From Lepidostoma basale (lineage: Eukaryota > Arthropoda > Insecta > Trichoptera > Lepidostomatidae), in the NCBI GenBank assembly GCA_022606425.2, contig JAHDVF020000734.1, positions 1,116,001 to 1,180,000 of the forward strand: a DNA stretch of 64,000 nucleotides, in the 5' to 3' direction. This document shows positions 44,856-55,320 of this stretch, piece by piece (positions within the stretch are counted from its first letter, which is position 1; the number at the start of each line of letters is the position of its first letter). A program made the position numbers and the translations under genes. The notes beneath the pieces are model-generated. The model was not told where the DNA came from, did not search any database, and saw only the letters and a list, made by a program, of their open reading frames with translations.

Positions 44856-45359
44856 AAATGTTTTCATTAACCGAACTAACTTACCCATGGACCACCACAT
44901 TCTTACGTTATGATACACGTGAAAACCTAAAGATTTTAACATTTGTGTGTTTTTATTTCGATATGTTTTGTATAACTAAGAGAAAGAGTAAAAAAATATT
45001 TGGTTAAAATTTAACTTAGAAGCTTTGTATAGTAATATCGGTGGTGTGTATTACACATGTAATTTTATATAATAGTTCAGAATTCATGTCTAGGAGTTAT
45101 ATTTGTTATTGTTCATTTGTTGCCAAGGTGGACGTGCATTCTTGTATGCTTAAGGAATCTCTGTGACGTATTGCGTAATTTAATTTCACCGCTTGAATAG
45201 TTAATCAATAGCTGCACTTCGGCATAGCAACTCCACAAGGAGTATGGATTCGTTTATTTTTTCGTGCATTTCAACCACGAGTATCTAAAATATATATTGT
45301 ATTGTAAATTAGATTATGCATGACTGACGGCAACAATACGAATACATATATTTTTTGAT
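44856..45359. other. AT-rich DNA
   Basis: No gene recognised. It may include the 5' part of the Helitron whose end is at 45612. Confidence 0.45.
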
Positions 45360-45612
45360 AATAAATTGAATTTTGCGTTTTACGCCATTCCTACAATTTA
45401 TTTTTTGTATACCTACTGCGTTATCTTTAATTATTCTGTACGAGCGTATGTAGTTGAACTCCTCCTAAACGGCTGGACTGATTTTGATGAATTTTTTGTG
45501 TAAGTTTGAGTGGGTCTCTAGATGGTTTTGATTAGACCCGGTAGGTGGCGCAATGATCTGGTTCTAGGAAGAAAATCATTCGGGCAGGACAACGCCTGTC
45601 GGGTCCGCTAGT
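45360..45612 (+). mobile_element. Helitron 3' end, non-autonomous
   Basis: The last ~150 bp reads actcctcctaaacggctgga, ctgattttgatgaa, then ggtaggtggcgcaatgatct, and ends GGACAACGCCTGTCGGGTCC followed by GCTAGT. This fits Helitron 3' termini as known in insects: a short GC-rich hairpin (GGCAGG/CCTGTC) a few bases before CTAG (45609-45612, CTRR consensus). The following T would be the host half of the AT target. The 5' end is not identified, and there is no helicase gene. Confidence 0.7.
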
Positions 45613-45974
45613 ACATGATATAATATTGTGAAATTCCATAACTATGAAGTAAAACAGTTTATTCCGCTTTTGAGTTAATTTTTATCGACTTGTTTCTAAT
45701 GTGTAATCTTTTATCAATAAATCTACTAAGTAGTTGATTGGCAAAGAACGTTTTTTCTGAGAATATCTGGAATAAATATGCACCGGATCGAAACTAGAGA
45801 AGACCAGTAAAGTTAATTCAGAATGGTTACTTTACTTAACACAAGTTACATAGATATACTCAAGATCCGAAAAAACACAATAAATTCCTATTATAGTTAA
45901 TTCCACCCTATTATAGTGGTAATTCAGAAATTCTGTGAATATTTAACACCACACACATAGCTACGCATAGGCCA

Positions 45975-46141
45975 TTAAAAGTAAGATGAGAATCTATAAA
46001 GCATGTGTTGGACCAATGTCGAAGCAAGGGCCGATACAGTAAGGACCAAACAAGTTTTGAGGAATTTTGAAATGAAGACACTGAAGACGATAGCAAGCAA
46101 GACACTAAGAGATCGCGTGAGGCATACCAGAATAAGACATA
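45975..46141 (+). mobile_element. LINE fragment, GAA-tail family, left part
   Basis: With frameshifts the plus strand reads ARADTVRTKQVLRNFEMKTL and KTIASKTLRDRVRHTRIRH. It stops at the Tigger terminus at 46144. The family's C-terminus (MDTARLPYIALHNQPYG) reappears at 46750, so the Tigger relic probably split it. Confidence 0.65.
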
Positions 46142-46143
46142 TA

Positions 46144-46734
46144 CAGTAGACGCTCTCTTAACCGGCGCCGCTTTAACCGTCGCAACGCTTTAACCGGCCT
46201 CTTCTAGGAAGTCTAGGAGACGAGTAGCAACTCGAACGTCTGGCGGCGTCGCGACTGTGAGTCAGTCACTCCAGGAATGGGTTCTTGAAGGTGATGACCC
46301 TCTTGAAAATGAAATGTTGAATGATGACGAGATAGTTCAGACTGTCATCAACGAAGCACTAGAGGAAGAGGAAGAGGAAGAGACTTTACAGGTGGCGGGG
46401 ATGTACATTAAGCAGAAGGATTCTATTGCAGTATATGTAATGTTCATAAAGAAATGGCGTGACTACGGTATTAAAAAGTCGATTCAACACACGAAGCAGC
46501 AGAAAATAACAGAATTTTTTAATCCATTGTAGGCCTACTTTTAATTTTTTTTTGGAGTGATGTGCGGCTTTTTTCTGTACCTACATATTTTTTACAGTTT
46601 GTGAAATGTTAATTTTTAATGTGTGAGTTTCTTATACAAAATAAAAGTTCGGTTTTCTTAGTGTTTTGAAAAAATTTTTTTTTCTTCCTTGCGAAAGTCT
46701 TTTTTAAATGTTGATGTGAAAGATGGAGCTTACT
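46144..46734 (+). mobile_element. pogo/Tigger-type DNA transposon relic
   Basis: The left end CAGTAGACGCTCTCTTAACC resembles Tigger termini (CAGT, then CTCTTAACCGG-like) and follows a TA (46142-46143). Further CTTTAACCG repeats lie just inside. Only the C-terminus of the transposase remains. I cannot find a matching right terminus, so the right boundary is inferred from where LINE sequence resumes. Confidence 0.65.
46257..46532 (+). pseudogene. Tigger-type transposase C-terminal fragment
   Basis: 91 codons: LQEWVLEGDDPLENEMLNDD, EIVQTVINEALEEEEEE, then a helical stretch and KQQKITEFFNPL. The acidic LxxWxxxDDPxxxxxLxDxEIVxxV pattern and the closing KITxFF motif are typical of the C-terminal tail of jerky/Tigger proteins. 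The HTH, CENP-B-like and DDE parts are missing, so the fragment cannot transpose. Confidence 0.65.
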
Positions 46735-46930
46735 AGTACGGTCATGTTCAAATAATGGACACCGCCAGACTCCCCTATATTGCATTGCATAATCAGCCCT
46801 ATGGGACTCGTCCTCGTGGAAGACCTCTTAAAAGATGGAAGGAAAGATGAGAATCTACCTCACAGGAGGAGCAACACTTTGAAGAACAGACCACATAGGT
46901 CTACAACAAGGAAGAAGAAGAAGAAGAAAA
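46735..46930 (+). mobile_element. LINE 3' end, GAA-tail family, right part
   Basis: It reads GHVQIMDTARLPYIALHNQP, YGTRPRGRPLKRWKER, and ends in a GAAGAAGAAGAAGAAG tail. It is a close match to 32880-33065. Confidence 0.75.
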
Positions 46931-47455
46931 ATTATTAGAAACTCTTATGGAATACGTTTAAGAAATAATCAGCGTACTCATAGCAGATACTGGTACTCGT
47001 ATATTGGTATTAAATACACATTTTATAGTTGCTGAAAACGCTATACGGACCTACGCGGCTGTGAGTTGCACTCATCTACGTCGTACAGCAGTGAAAGTCC
47101 ATAAAACCGTTTCCCGGAACGGGATATGTACACAAAAAGGTACTCGGGTGAACGGGAGGGGTAGGTGGTTGACAAGTCATTTAGGTCACCCCGGGGGCGG
47201 GCGGGGCGCGGAGGGCGGGAGCCAGACAGGGAATGAACTGTGGTTCATGCCAACACAGAGATGCACCAGCGTCTGTACGCAGCGCTTGTTATCGTATGCG
47301 TTTGCGCGTGCATCTGTGTGAGTGGTGCATTACCACAGGAATACCATATTTTCTTACATTTTTCCGGTTTCCCGTGATTGTTGTGATTTTCTAGTACTTA
47401 TTATAGTTAGACGAATATGAACTTGAAAATGTATTTGTATGATATGATTAATATC
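46931..47455. other. GC-rich patch, no gene
   Basis: AT-rich edges enclose a strongly GC-rich stretch (47180-47230, gggggcgggcggggcgcgga). Inverted ATGCACCA/TGGTGCAT occurs at about 47264 and 47322. No coding sequence is recognised. It may be a regulatory patch or repeat. Confidence 0.4.
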
Positions 47456-47717
47456 TGTACCTTAGAGCCAGACGGATGCAAAGACCATTTTTCGCAAAAT
47501 GACTTTTTTATTGAATAATAATGACAAAAACGTTATCTTTCATTGGTAAAAAGATGGAAGAGCTACTTGCTATGGTTTAGAATTTAAAAAATCAAAAGGA
47601 TGTAAAGACCAAAATGATCATAGAGCCAGAAGGATGCAACTCCATATACATGGATTTGCATCCATTTGTAATATCGGCGAAAAGACTCAAATCCATTTGC
47701 ACCCTTCTGCCTCTAAA
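47456..47717. repeat. MITE with TTAGAGCCAGA ends, copy 1
   Basis: It starts CTGTACCTTAGAGCCAGACG and ends with the complement TTTTAGAGGCAGAAGGGTG. Internally, ggatgcaactcca pairs with tggatttgcatcc (47632-47662). The same terminal motif bounds the element beginning at 47788. Confidence 0.6.
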
Positions 47718-47787
47718 ATCTGTGGATTTGCATCTTTTTTGTCTATGGGTGACGCGCTTATACTCTATTCTCACGACGCTGCAATTC

Positions 47788-48411
47788 TGTACCTTAGAGC
47801 CAGACGGATGCAAATCCAAATAGTGAGTTTTTCAGTAGAGCCAAAAACAAGATTATGTTTTTATTTATGCCTTTTAATTCATTGAAATGAATTATTTGAG
47901 ATGTGTTTTTTATTTTATATTGTAGTTCACTTCAAGTACTTTCATTTTATGTAAAAAAAAACATTATTTTATTTTATTATGGACCTTAAAAAATACAAAT
48001 AAAAACAGTCTTGTGGATTTGCATCCTTCTGGCTCTAAAGTATGTGGGAGTTGGTGCCAAATTATAAAATTATACTTAACTTGATTTAAATTATTTAAAT
48101 TGGGAAAATTATAAATAAATAGAGATTGGGTGTTTTTATTGTTTATTATAAAATTCTGTCTAAAAAAATATATAAAAATTCATACATAGAGGGAAAAATG
48201 AGTTTTATTTGAAAAAATGATTGTCATTTATTTTTTAATTATTAGTTTTGTCTGTTTCTGGATCTTCTGGAGGATATTCAGGAACTGATAAATTCAGGTG
48301 GGGTAAATTATTATAAAAAATGTGAAGAGGTTTCGGTATCCACTTCATTTTATCCACTTATTATTTTTGTAATTTCTAATGAATTTTTCCCAGTCATGGG
48401 ATATAGAGAAG
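47788..48411. repeat. Long inverted repeat, left arm
   Basis: About 620 bp, nearly identical to the reverse complement of 50920-51538. It begins CTGTACCTTAGAGCCAGACG and ends at cccagtcatggg. An inverted copy of the terminal motif (tggatttgcatccttctggc, then tctaaag) lies at 48013-48040, so the outer 250 bp has the form of a MITE. Confidence 0.85.
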
Positions 48412-48792
48412 GCATTCGACACGGTGGAATGGAGAGGGTTGTTCGGGATGATGGACAGAATTGGAGTCAAACACAGAGACAAACGAATTATCCAAGCGAT
48501 ATATAAGGAAGAAGCCGCCATCCTTAGACTGGGCAAGGATGAAAAGGAAGCAAAGATAAGACAAGGGGTGAGACAGGGCTGCTCTCTTTCCCCTGTACTC
48601 TTCAATGGCTATATACAATGTGCGATAGATGAAATAAGAGAGGAAATGGAACATAGAAGAGGTGTAAGACTTCACGGACGGAAAGCAGATATGACAAGAT
48701 TTGCAGACGATATCGCCATTGTTGCCAACGATGAACTTGAACTAAAAGATACCTTAGATACCATGGAAAAAAATACTAAATACAACGTATAA
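48379..48792 (+). pseudogene. LINE reverse transcriptase fragment
   Basis: 137 open codons. The first ~11 come from the inverted-repeat arm. From DIEKAFDTVEW on it is RT: catalytic aspartate in DIEKAFD, the SLSPVLFN motif and FADD. It ends at a stop just before MKINKGKTKVM, where the family should continue, so one nonsense change separates this frame from the next (48794-49045). No endonuclease is present. Inactive. Confidence 0.75.
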
Positions 48793-49480
48793 CATGAAAA
48801 TAAACAAAGGTAAAACTAAGGTAATGACTGTGGGTAGAGATGAGCGCCAAATAAATGTTGAGATGGCTGGAACTGCGATCAAGAATGTAAAGACTTTTGT
48901 TTACCTGGGGAGCAGTATTACATGGGATGGTCGATCCAAGAAAGACGTCGATAGTCGTATCCACCAGGCTAAACATGCCTTCAATAAAAAGTCTAAAATA
49001 TTCGAGTCCAACAATATAGACCTGAACCTCCGAAAACAACTTTAAAAAACATTGGTGTTTTACTGTACAGCTGCGAGATTTGGTGCCTGGGCGAAAGAGA
49101 GCGCAAAAGGCTGGAGGCATTTAAGAGGTGGACCTACCGACGAGTTGCCCATGTTTCATGGAGGGACCACATTACAAATTAAGAAGTTCTCAGCAGAGTT
49201 GAAGAGAGTAGACACGTGATGAACACCATAATGGAGAGGCGCGCAAGGTGGAATTGTCATGTGTTGCGACATGAATGTTTCCTGCATGATGTGTTGGAGG
49301 GAATGGTCGAGGGATCGATTGGCAGAGGACGACCTCGCCAAGAGTACCTAGACCAGATTTACCGAGATATGGGCTGCACCTCTTACGCGGAGTTGAAGAG
49401 AGTTGCCGAGGATCGAGCGGAGTGGAAGAGGAGATGTTTCGCCTTGCTGCAGACCAATCGCTAGATTGAAACCGGAGAGA
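48411..49480 (+). mobile_element. LINE remnant between the long inverted repeats
   Basis: A 5'-truncated non-LTR element of a family different from the dominant RTE. The RT starts at DIEKAFDTVEW and continues through GVRQGCSLSPVLFNGYIQ and the active site RFADDIAIVAND, then KINKGKTKVMTVG and FVYLGSSITWDGRS. Later frames give MNTIMERRARWNCHVLRHEC, EGSIGRGRPRQEYLDQIYRD and VAEDRAEWKRRCF. Stops at about 48790 and 49044 and further frameshifts break it. It is RTE-like in its VYLGS motif, but the clade is unsure. Confidence 0.75.
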
Positions 49481-49632
49481 GAGAATGTTTTATGTATGGT
49501 TACTGATGCAAAACATTTCCAGTTTAAAAATTGTAAATCACAAATTTCTTCTTCGAGGTCACACTCATCTGGAAGTAGATTCTGAGCATTCAGTAATTGA
49601 ACAGGCCAAGAAAAAGATTCGAAATTCATATG

Positions 49633-50890
49633 TAACTAACTAACTAACTTACCATCACGCCGTCTCCCCGGAGGGGTAGGCAGAAAGAATGGAACGCCAC
49701 ACTGTTCTCGCTTCCTCTACATTCATACATCTTGTCATGCACGCACGTCGATTTTTCCGACTCCTCACGTGACCGACATTCAATATTTGATTGATTTGAT
49801 CGTGCCACGTTTTCCTCGGCCTTCCTCTATTTCTGGCTCCGTTCACGCCGTTTACATATACCTTCTTTACCATTCTGTCTTCACTCATTCTTTCCATGTG
49901 TCCAAACCATCTTAATGACCCTTTCCTTATTTTGTTCATAACACTTTCATTTGCACCACATTCGCTTCTTATACTTGCATTTGTCACTCTATCATAAACA
50001 GATTTGCCACACATTCGTCTTAGAGATCTCATTTCTACTGCATTTATTCTACTTTCATCCTTCTTTTGCCAGTTCCATGCTTCACTTCCGTACATAAGGG
50101 TCGGCACAAGAACACCATTGTGCACTGCCATCTTAGCTTTTTTGGATAGGCTTTTGTTTGCGATGACAACTTTAAGTGCACCATTTATTCTGTTGCCTGC
50201 CCCAACCCTTCTTTCAATATCCTTCTCCACCCTCCCATCCTTTGTAAACATACTTCCTAAATAAACAAATTCATCCACTTGTTTCAGATTTTCACCGTTT
50301 ACACTAATGTTGCAGACTGTCATGCTTCCTTCTTTTTCGAAAATCATTACCTTGGACTTATTCACATTCATCATCAAATCGTATCGCTTACATACCTCAT
50401 ACATACTAGACACCAGGGCTTGCAGTTCATGCTCGTTGTCTGCAAGTAGCACAGCGTCGTCCGCATACAACAAACAGCTTACTGACACACCTTCCATTTT
50501 TGCACCTGCTTCCAACCCTTTCAGCTCTTTCATACACTTGTCCATATATAGATTAAACAACCATGGAGACATTACACACCCCTGTTTGACAACTTTATTG
50601 ATATCAAACCAGGCTGTAAGATCCCCATTTACTCTGACACTAGCAGTGCTTTCTGTGTACAGCGATGTAATTGCCGTGATCAGTTTTGTGTTTATTCCAT
50701 ATTCCGACAATATTTCCCACAGTTTGCCTCTATCTACGCGATCATATGCTTTTTGCAAATCGACAAACGCACAGAAGAGTTTACGGTTTTTGGCCATAAA
50801 CTTCTCTGTCACTGTACGAAGTGCAAAAATTTGATCCATGCATCCTCTGCCATTCATAAAAGCGCCTTGCACATCCCAAACTCTATCATA
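49633..50890 (-). mobile_element. RTE LINE, long 3' copy with intact C-terminal ORF
   Basis: GTTA-tail subfamily. The tail TAACTAACTAACT lies at 49634-49650, then the inverted hairpin cccccggagggg-like segment (ccccggaggggt). The protein is open for 405 codons (50872-49655), from MQGAFMNGRGCMDQIF through FVDLQKAYDRVDRGKLW, VKQGCVMSPWLFNLYMD, LLYADDAVLLADN, FVYLGSMFTKDGRVEKD and RPRKTWHDQINQILNVGH to the natural end SAYPSGETA. About six residues are missing near EEARTVW. It is 5'-truncated just before RVWDVQGAF, so the endonuclease and the RT start are absent. The unbroken frame suggests a young insertion. Confidence 0.9.
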
Positions 50891-50919
50891 TCTATGTAAA
50901 ATTCATATAAAATGTTCAT

Positions 50920-51538
50920 ACCCCATGACTGGGAACAATTCATTAGAAATTGCAAAAATAATAAGTGGATAAAAATCGAAGTGGATACCGAAACCTCTTC
51001 ACATTTTTTATAATAATTTACCCCACCTGAATTTACCAGTTCCTGAATATCCTCCAGAAGATCCAGAAACAGACAAAACTAATAATTAAAAAATAAATCA
51101 CAATAATTTTTTCAAATAAAACTCATTTTTCCCTCTATGTATGAATTTAAAAAAAAAATATGACAGAATTTTAAAATAAACAATAAAAACACCCAATCTC
51201 TATTTATTTATAATTTTCCCAATTCAAATCATTTAAATCAAGTTAAGTATAATTTTATAATTTGGCACCAACTCCCACATACTTTAGAGCCAGAAGGATG
51301 CAAATCCACAAGACTGTTTTTATTTGTATTTTTTAAGGTCCAGAAATAAAATAAAATAATGTTTTTTTTACATAAAATGAAAGTTCTTGAAGTGAACTAC
51401 AATATAAAATAATAAAAAACTATCTCAAATATTTATTTCAATGAATTAAAAGGCATAAATAAAAACATACTTTTGTTTTTGGCTCTACTGAAAAACTCAC
51501 TATTTGGATTTGCATCCGTCTGGCTCTAAGGTACAGAT
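50920..51538. repeat. Long inverted repeat, right arm
   Basis: The reverse complement matches 47788-48411 with a few substitutions and small indels. The outer end is ggctctaaggtacag (51524-51538). The inward motif copy lies at 51283-51308. The spacer between the arms is about 2.5 kb of LINE and RTE sequence. Confidence 0.85.
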
Positions 51539-51732
51539 ATAATAATTCGACTTACATGTATTGTTGGATATTAGGTGACATATATACACGAACACAATAA
51601 GGATTCTGTACTCAAATTATCCTTAAAATTCAAGAATTGATTGGCTTTTAATTTTATTCCCGTATTTTTTACTTCCGATTAAGCTTTCTGTGACTCTTTG
51701 AGTTGAACGGAATTTCACGACAAGTTGTTTTT

Positions 51733-51815
51733 AATTATAATCACCATACCACGGTATGGTTATTATAATTGATGCCAACTAGTTTCGCTTGGACCCAAGC
51801 TTCATCAGGGCAGTT
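51733..51815. repeat. Palindrome followed by hairpin motif J
   Basis: 51733-51770 is an 18-bp-arm palindrome centred on AC (ccatacc-ac-ggtatgg, flanked by AATTATAAT). On the minus strand 51810-51773 reads CCCTGATGAAGCTTGGGTCC, then AAGCGAAACTAGTTGGC. It has an exact CTGATGA, a GCTTG/CAAGC stem and GAAAC, the best hammerhead-like member of the set. Confidence 0.7.
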
Positions 51816-52144
51816 TAACAACTAAACAAAAACACAAAATTTAAATGAGAGGGTGCGAGAGGGAAAGGGATAATCGAAAAAATGATTACCTTTGAAATAG
51901 CATAGCAATTTTCTAGGAAATGCAAATAAATGTGAATAGGTAAAAATAAATACAAATAATGCTAAATCAGAGTGCAATGTAATTAGGTGTATTCGGTACA
52001 ATTATATAATTTTTTTTATATTTTTATATTAAAATGTCTAACCACAGAGAGTGCTTCATATGAAAGTAGTAGTTGTTACATACTAAAATTGTTCGCTATG
52101 TCGCGGGCCGCACAAATATCCGCCTCGGGCCGTAGTTTGACGAC
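51816..52144. other. AT-rich spacer
   Basis: Nothing recognisable. Confidence 0.5.
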
Positions 52145-52395
52145 CACGGTGATAGAGTGTCAAATGCAAGTATAAGAAGTGAATGCGGTGCGAATGAAAA
52201 TGTTATGAACAAAATAATGAAAGGGTTAATAAGATGGTTTGGATACATGAAAAGAATGAGTGAATACAGAATGGTGAAGAAGGTATATGTAAACGACGTG
52301 AACGGAGTTAGAAATAGAGGAAGGCCGAGGAAAACGTGGCACGATCAAATCAATCATATATTAAATGTCGGTCACGTTAGTTAGTTAGTTAATTA
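52145..52395 (+). mobile_element. RTE fragment with an internal 3' truncation and a GTTA tail
   Basis: It reads DRVSNASIRSECGANENVMN, IRWFGYMKRMSEYRMVKKVY, then RPRKTWHDQINHILNVGHV. At GTCACGTTAG, where other copies continue into gagtc, it passes directly into GTTAGTTAGTTAG. So the last ~110 bp, including the terminal hairpin, are missing although a tail is present. Confidence 0.8.
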
Positions 52396-53395
52396 TTTAT
52401 TTTTCTATGTTTTATTTCAGGGCTTTATGATCCTTGCTGGTGTTCATCTCAAGTATGATATCGTCCATAGTCTTAATCTTCCATAGTTGCTTACTTTTGT
52501 GCGATTCAATTGTCAATTATAAGTACGAAAATGCTTCTTTCTGTGTCTAGACTGGCAGAGGGATTAGGGGCTAAGAAAGATCATAATTTCATACTAAAGT
52601 CTCGCGGGATCAGATATCTCCTCTTGACTTTCACAGAATAAAAGTCAAATAACTCGCGTCTAATTGGAATCCTCGGGATAAGTTCTCTACATACGTAAGT
52701 GATATTGGTGACCAGCGGCGGTTGCTGTTTTTTTTTGGAAAATAAATATATCTTAGGGATTGGTTTGCAGCAAAGTTTAACATCATTGCTGGTTCTTGGG
52801 ATGCCACATTGCCATTTAATGTGGTAGTTTCTCGTTGCTTTCCAATATCAGTCAATGAAAAATATCAGAGAATGGATAAAAAAGTAAAGCTCTTTAAAAA
52901 TGTATAATATTATAATTATGAATGAAAAATATTTCCTCGTGTCATTAATAAGGACCCAGATCTGGCGCAAAATTTATCATGTGATCAATGTTAGATAAAA
53001 AAATCTAAAAAAACCCGAATGTATTTAAAAAAAATAGTTTGTTTAAACTTATTAAAATATACCATTTAACTCGAAAACACAAAATTCTTCATAGAACTCA
53101 ATATTAAATATTAAAAATATAAATACAAAATTATATTTTCGTTATCAAAGTATTCAACTCTTATACCACACCTACGGAAATGCTAAGTAAACAAAGTAAA
53201 GGTTGTTACGAAATGGTTTTAAATTGTTATCACCATAAGGACTGCACATTGATCTAAGAGATCTGAACTTTTTAAATGACCGAATATTGTTAATATTAAG
53301 GACATTATTAAGGACTTGTAATTTTTAATATTATCACAACTAAATTAAATAAAACGATTTTTTTATAACTACTTCCACTTTCCGTCTGATGGTGG
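52396..53395. other. Gene-free AT-rich DNA
   Basis: No gene or repeat recognised. Confidence 0.5.
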
Positions 53396-53400
53396 ATCAG

Positions 53401-53530
53401 TCTGTCGATGCCAGATAGCCTGGCAAAACCGATCGCTCTCGAAATAAAGACAAAAGCGGAAAAAATCGTTACTATTTAATTATTCTTTAAAATGAATATC
53501 AAGAGATTTCAGTAAAATCATTAAATAATA
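53401..53530 (+). repeat. Structured repeat with hairpin motif H
   Basis: GTCGATGCCAG-atag-CCTGGCAAAACCGATCG is close to motif G at 37354. It is followed by aaaatgaatatcaagagatt, as that copy is by its equivalent. GAAA has become AAAA. Confidence 0.6.
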
Positions 53531-53784
53531 TATTTTTTATTTTATTTTTATTTTTTTATTATCGAGGGTAACAAACAGCAATTACAGTATATGAGTATAA
53601 ACACATAGAGACAACAAAACAAGGCCAATAACATGCTACCACAAATATTATATAACAACTGACATAAGGTTAAATATATAAGAGTAATAAAGTAACACTT
53701 TGATAAGATAAAGAGAAAACTATTAGTAATAATGCATTAAAAATAAAATACAATTTTAAAATGTAAAAGAAAAAAGAAAAAGAC

Positions 53785-53857
53785 AAGAAAAGAAAAGAAA
53801 AGAAAAGAAAAGAAAAGAAAAGAAAAGAAAAGAAAAGAAAAGAAAAGAAAAGAAAAA
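53785..53857. repeat. (AAAAG)n microsatellite
   Basis: About 14 pure units of AAAAG. The frame called on the opposite strand (phenylalanine- and serine-rich) is only an effect of this repeat. Confidence 0.95.
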
Positions 53858-54530
53858 AAATATATGTTGATGATAGAAAATAACTCAGTCCTTGAAATAA
53901 TCTCGCGCATTTGGTTTCCATTCGGTTTTATTATATTTTTTGTTGAAAAAAAATTAACTCTTTCATATTAAATATAAAATATTATTACAGTACGTGACTT
54001 TTTAAATGATCGTGTATTCGTTAGAGCTAGGGCAGGGGTAAAAGGGTAAATACTCTTTTCCAATCTAATAAAAAATTCCTGGCATCTTTCCAGTGGCGTA
54101 CGAGTATATTAGGTTACCAGAAAATAATTTGATGGAAATAGGGTAGTAATATAAAATTATGAGTGTCACTAAAATACATATAAGTTTAATTGAAATACTA
54201 TTACACATTGAGATCGCACCCCTAATCAGGTAGGCGTGACATGTATCGCCATTCTAGGTATTATCAACTGTGATTTGTGATTAAATCAATAATATTACTT
54301 AATATGGAAACATTAACAAATATTTTAAATTGAAATTGAACCAAAAACGGCGCCGTTGATGACTTTTTGTTAATGTTGTGATCGTGTCATCTGTATTTTT
54401 TTTGTGTTTCTGCGATATGCAAATAGACAAAGTTTTTTTTTAGATTTCAAATTGCAGTCACTGAAATTTCAATCACTGAAAATGTTAAAGTATTGCTTTA
54501 CAGAAAAAGGTTACATGTTGAAAAATAGAG
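53858..54530. other. Gene-free AT-rich DNA
   Basis: No gene recognised. Confidence 0.5.
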
Positions 54531-55320
54531 AAACAAACAAACAAACCATCACGCCGTTTCTCCGCAGGGGTAGGCAGAGAGAATGGACCGCCACACTACT
54601 CTATAAACCTCTCTAGATTCCTCCACATTCATACAACGAGTCATACACGCACGTCGATTCCTCCGACTTCTAACATGACCAACCTTTAAAATTTGATTAA
54701 TTTGATCATGCCATGTTTTCCTCGGTCTGCCTCGACTCCGTACTCCATTTACATCATTAACGTATACTTTCATAACCATTCTTTCTCCATCCATGCGTTC
54801 CATATGTCCGAACCATCGCACCGACGTTTCATAATTTTGCTCATAATACCTTATTCCTTTACCTACATTCCTTTATTATAATATCTGCATTGGACATTCT
54901 GTCGTATATCGTTCTACCACACATACGTCTTAGGGACCTCATCTCTACCGCATTTATTCTGCTGTCATCCTTCTTCTGGCAGTTCCATGCTTTACTTCCA
55001 TACATTAGGGATGGGACCAGAACTGCATTGTGAACGGCCGTTTTCGCTTTCATCGATAAATTCTTGTTTCCAATAACTATTTTCAAAGCTCCATTCACTT
55101 TGTTACCCGCACCAACCCATCTTTCGACATCACTATGCTTTCGGCCATCCGTTGTGAACATGCTACCTAAATACACAAATTCCCTCACCTGTTCCAAGTT
55201 CTCTTCGTTCACACTTATATTACAAACTGTCATTTGCTCTTTCTTTTCAAAAACCATCACCCTCGACTTTCCGACATTCATTATTAAATCATTTTACTTG
55301 CATACCTCATACATTATCAT
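54531..55320 (-). mobile_element. RTE LINE 3' copy
   Basis: Same subfamily as the 11.4 kb copy. The tail is GGTTTGTTTGTTTG on the minus strand, and the hairpin is altered to ctccgcagggg. Frames 55281-54859 (MNVGKSRVMVFEKKEQMTVC to RISNADI-like) and 54821-54549 (RWFGHMERMDGERMVMKVYV to SAYPCGETA) cover the C-terminal third. A short deletion removes VCQD. Confidence 0.85.

Noticed and set aside
46257..46532. A host gene for a small acidic protein
   Set aside because: The acidic pattern and KITEFF end match the tail of Tigger/jerky transposases, and a Tigger-like terminus lies 113 bp upstream.
47456..51538. A tandem CRISPR-like array of the GGATGCAAATCCA motif
   Set aside because: Copies occur in both orientations at irregular spacing and coincide with transposon ends. 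CRISPR is not expected in an insect nuclear genome.
53670..53921. Phenylalanine-rich ORF resembling a membrane protein
   Set aside because: It is the translation of the (AAAAG)n microsatellite on the opposite strand.
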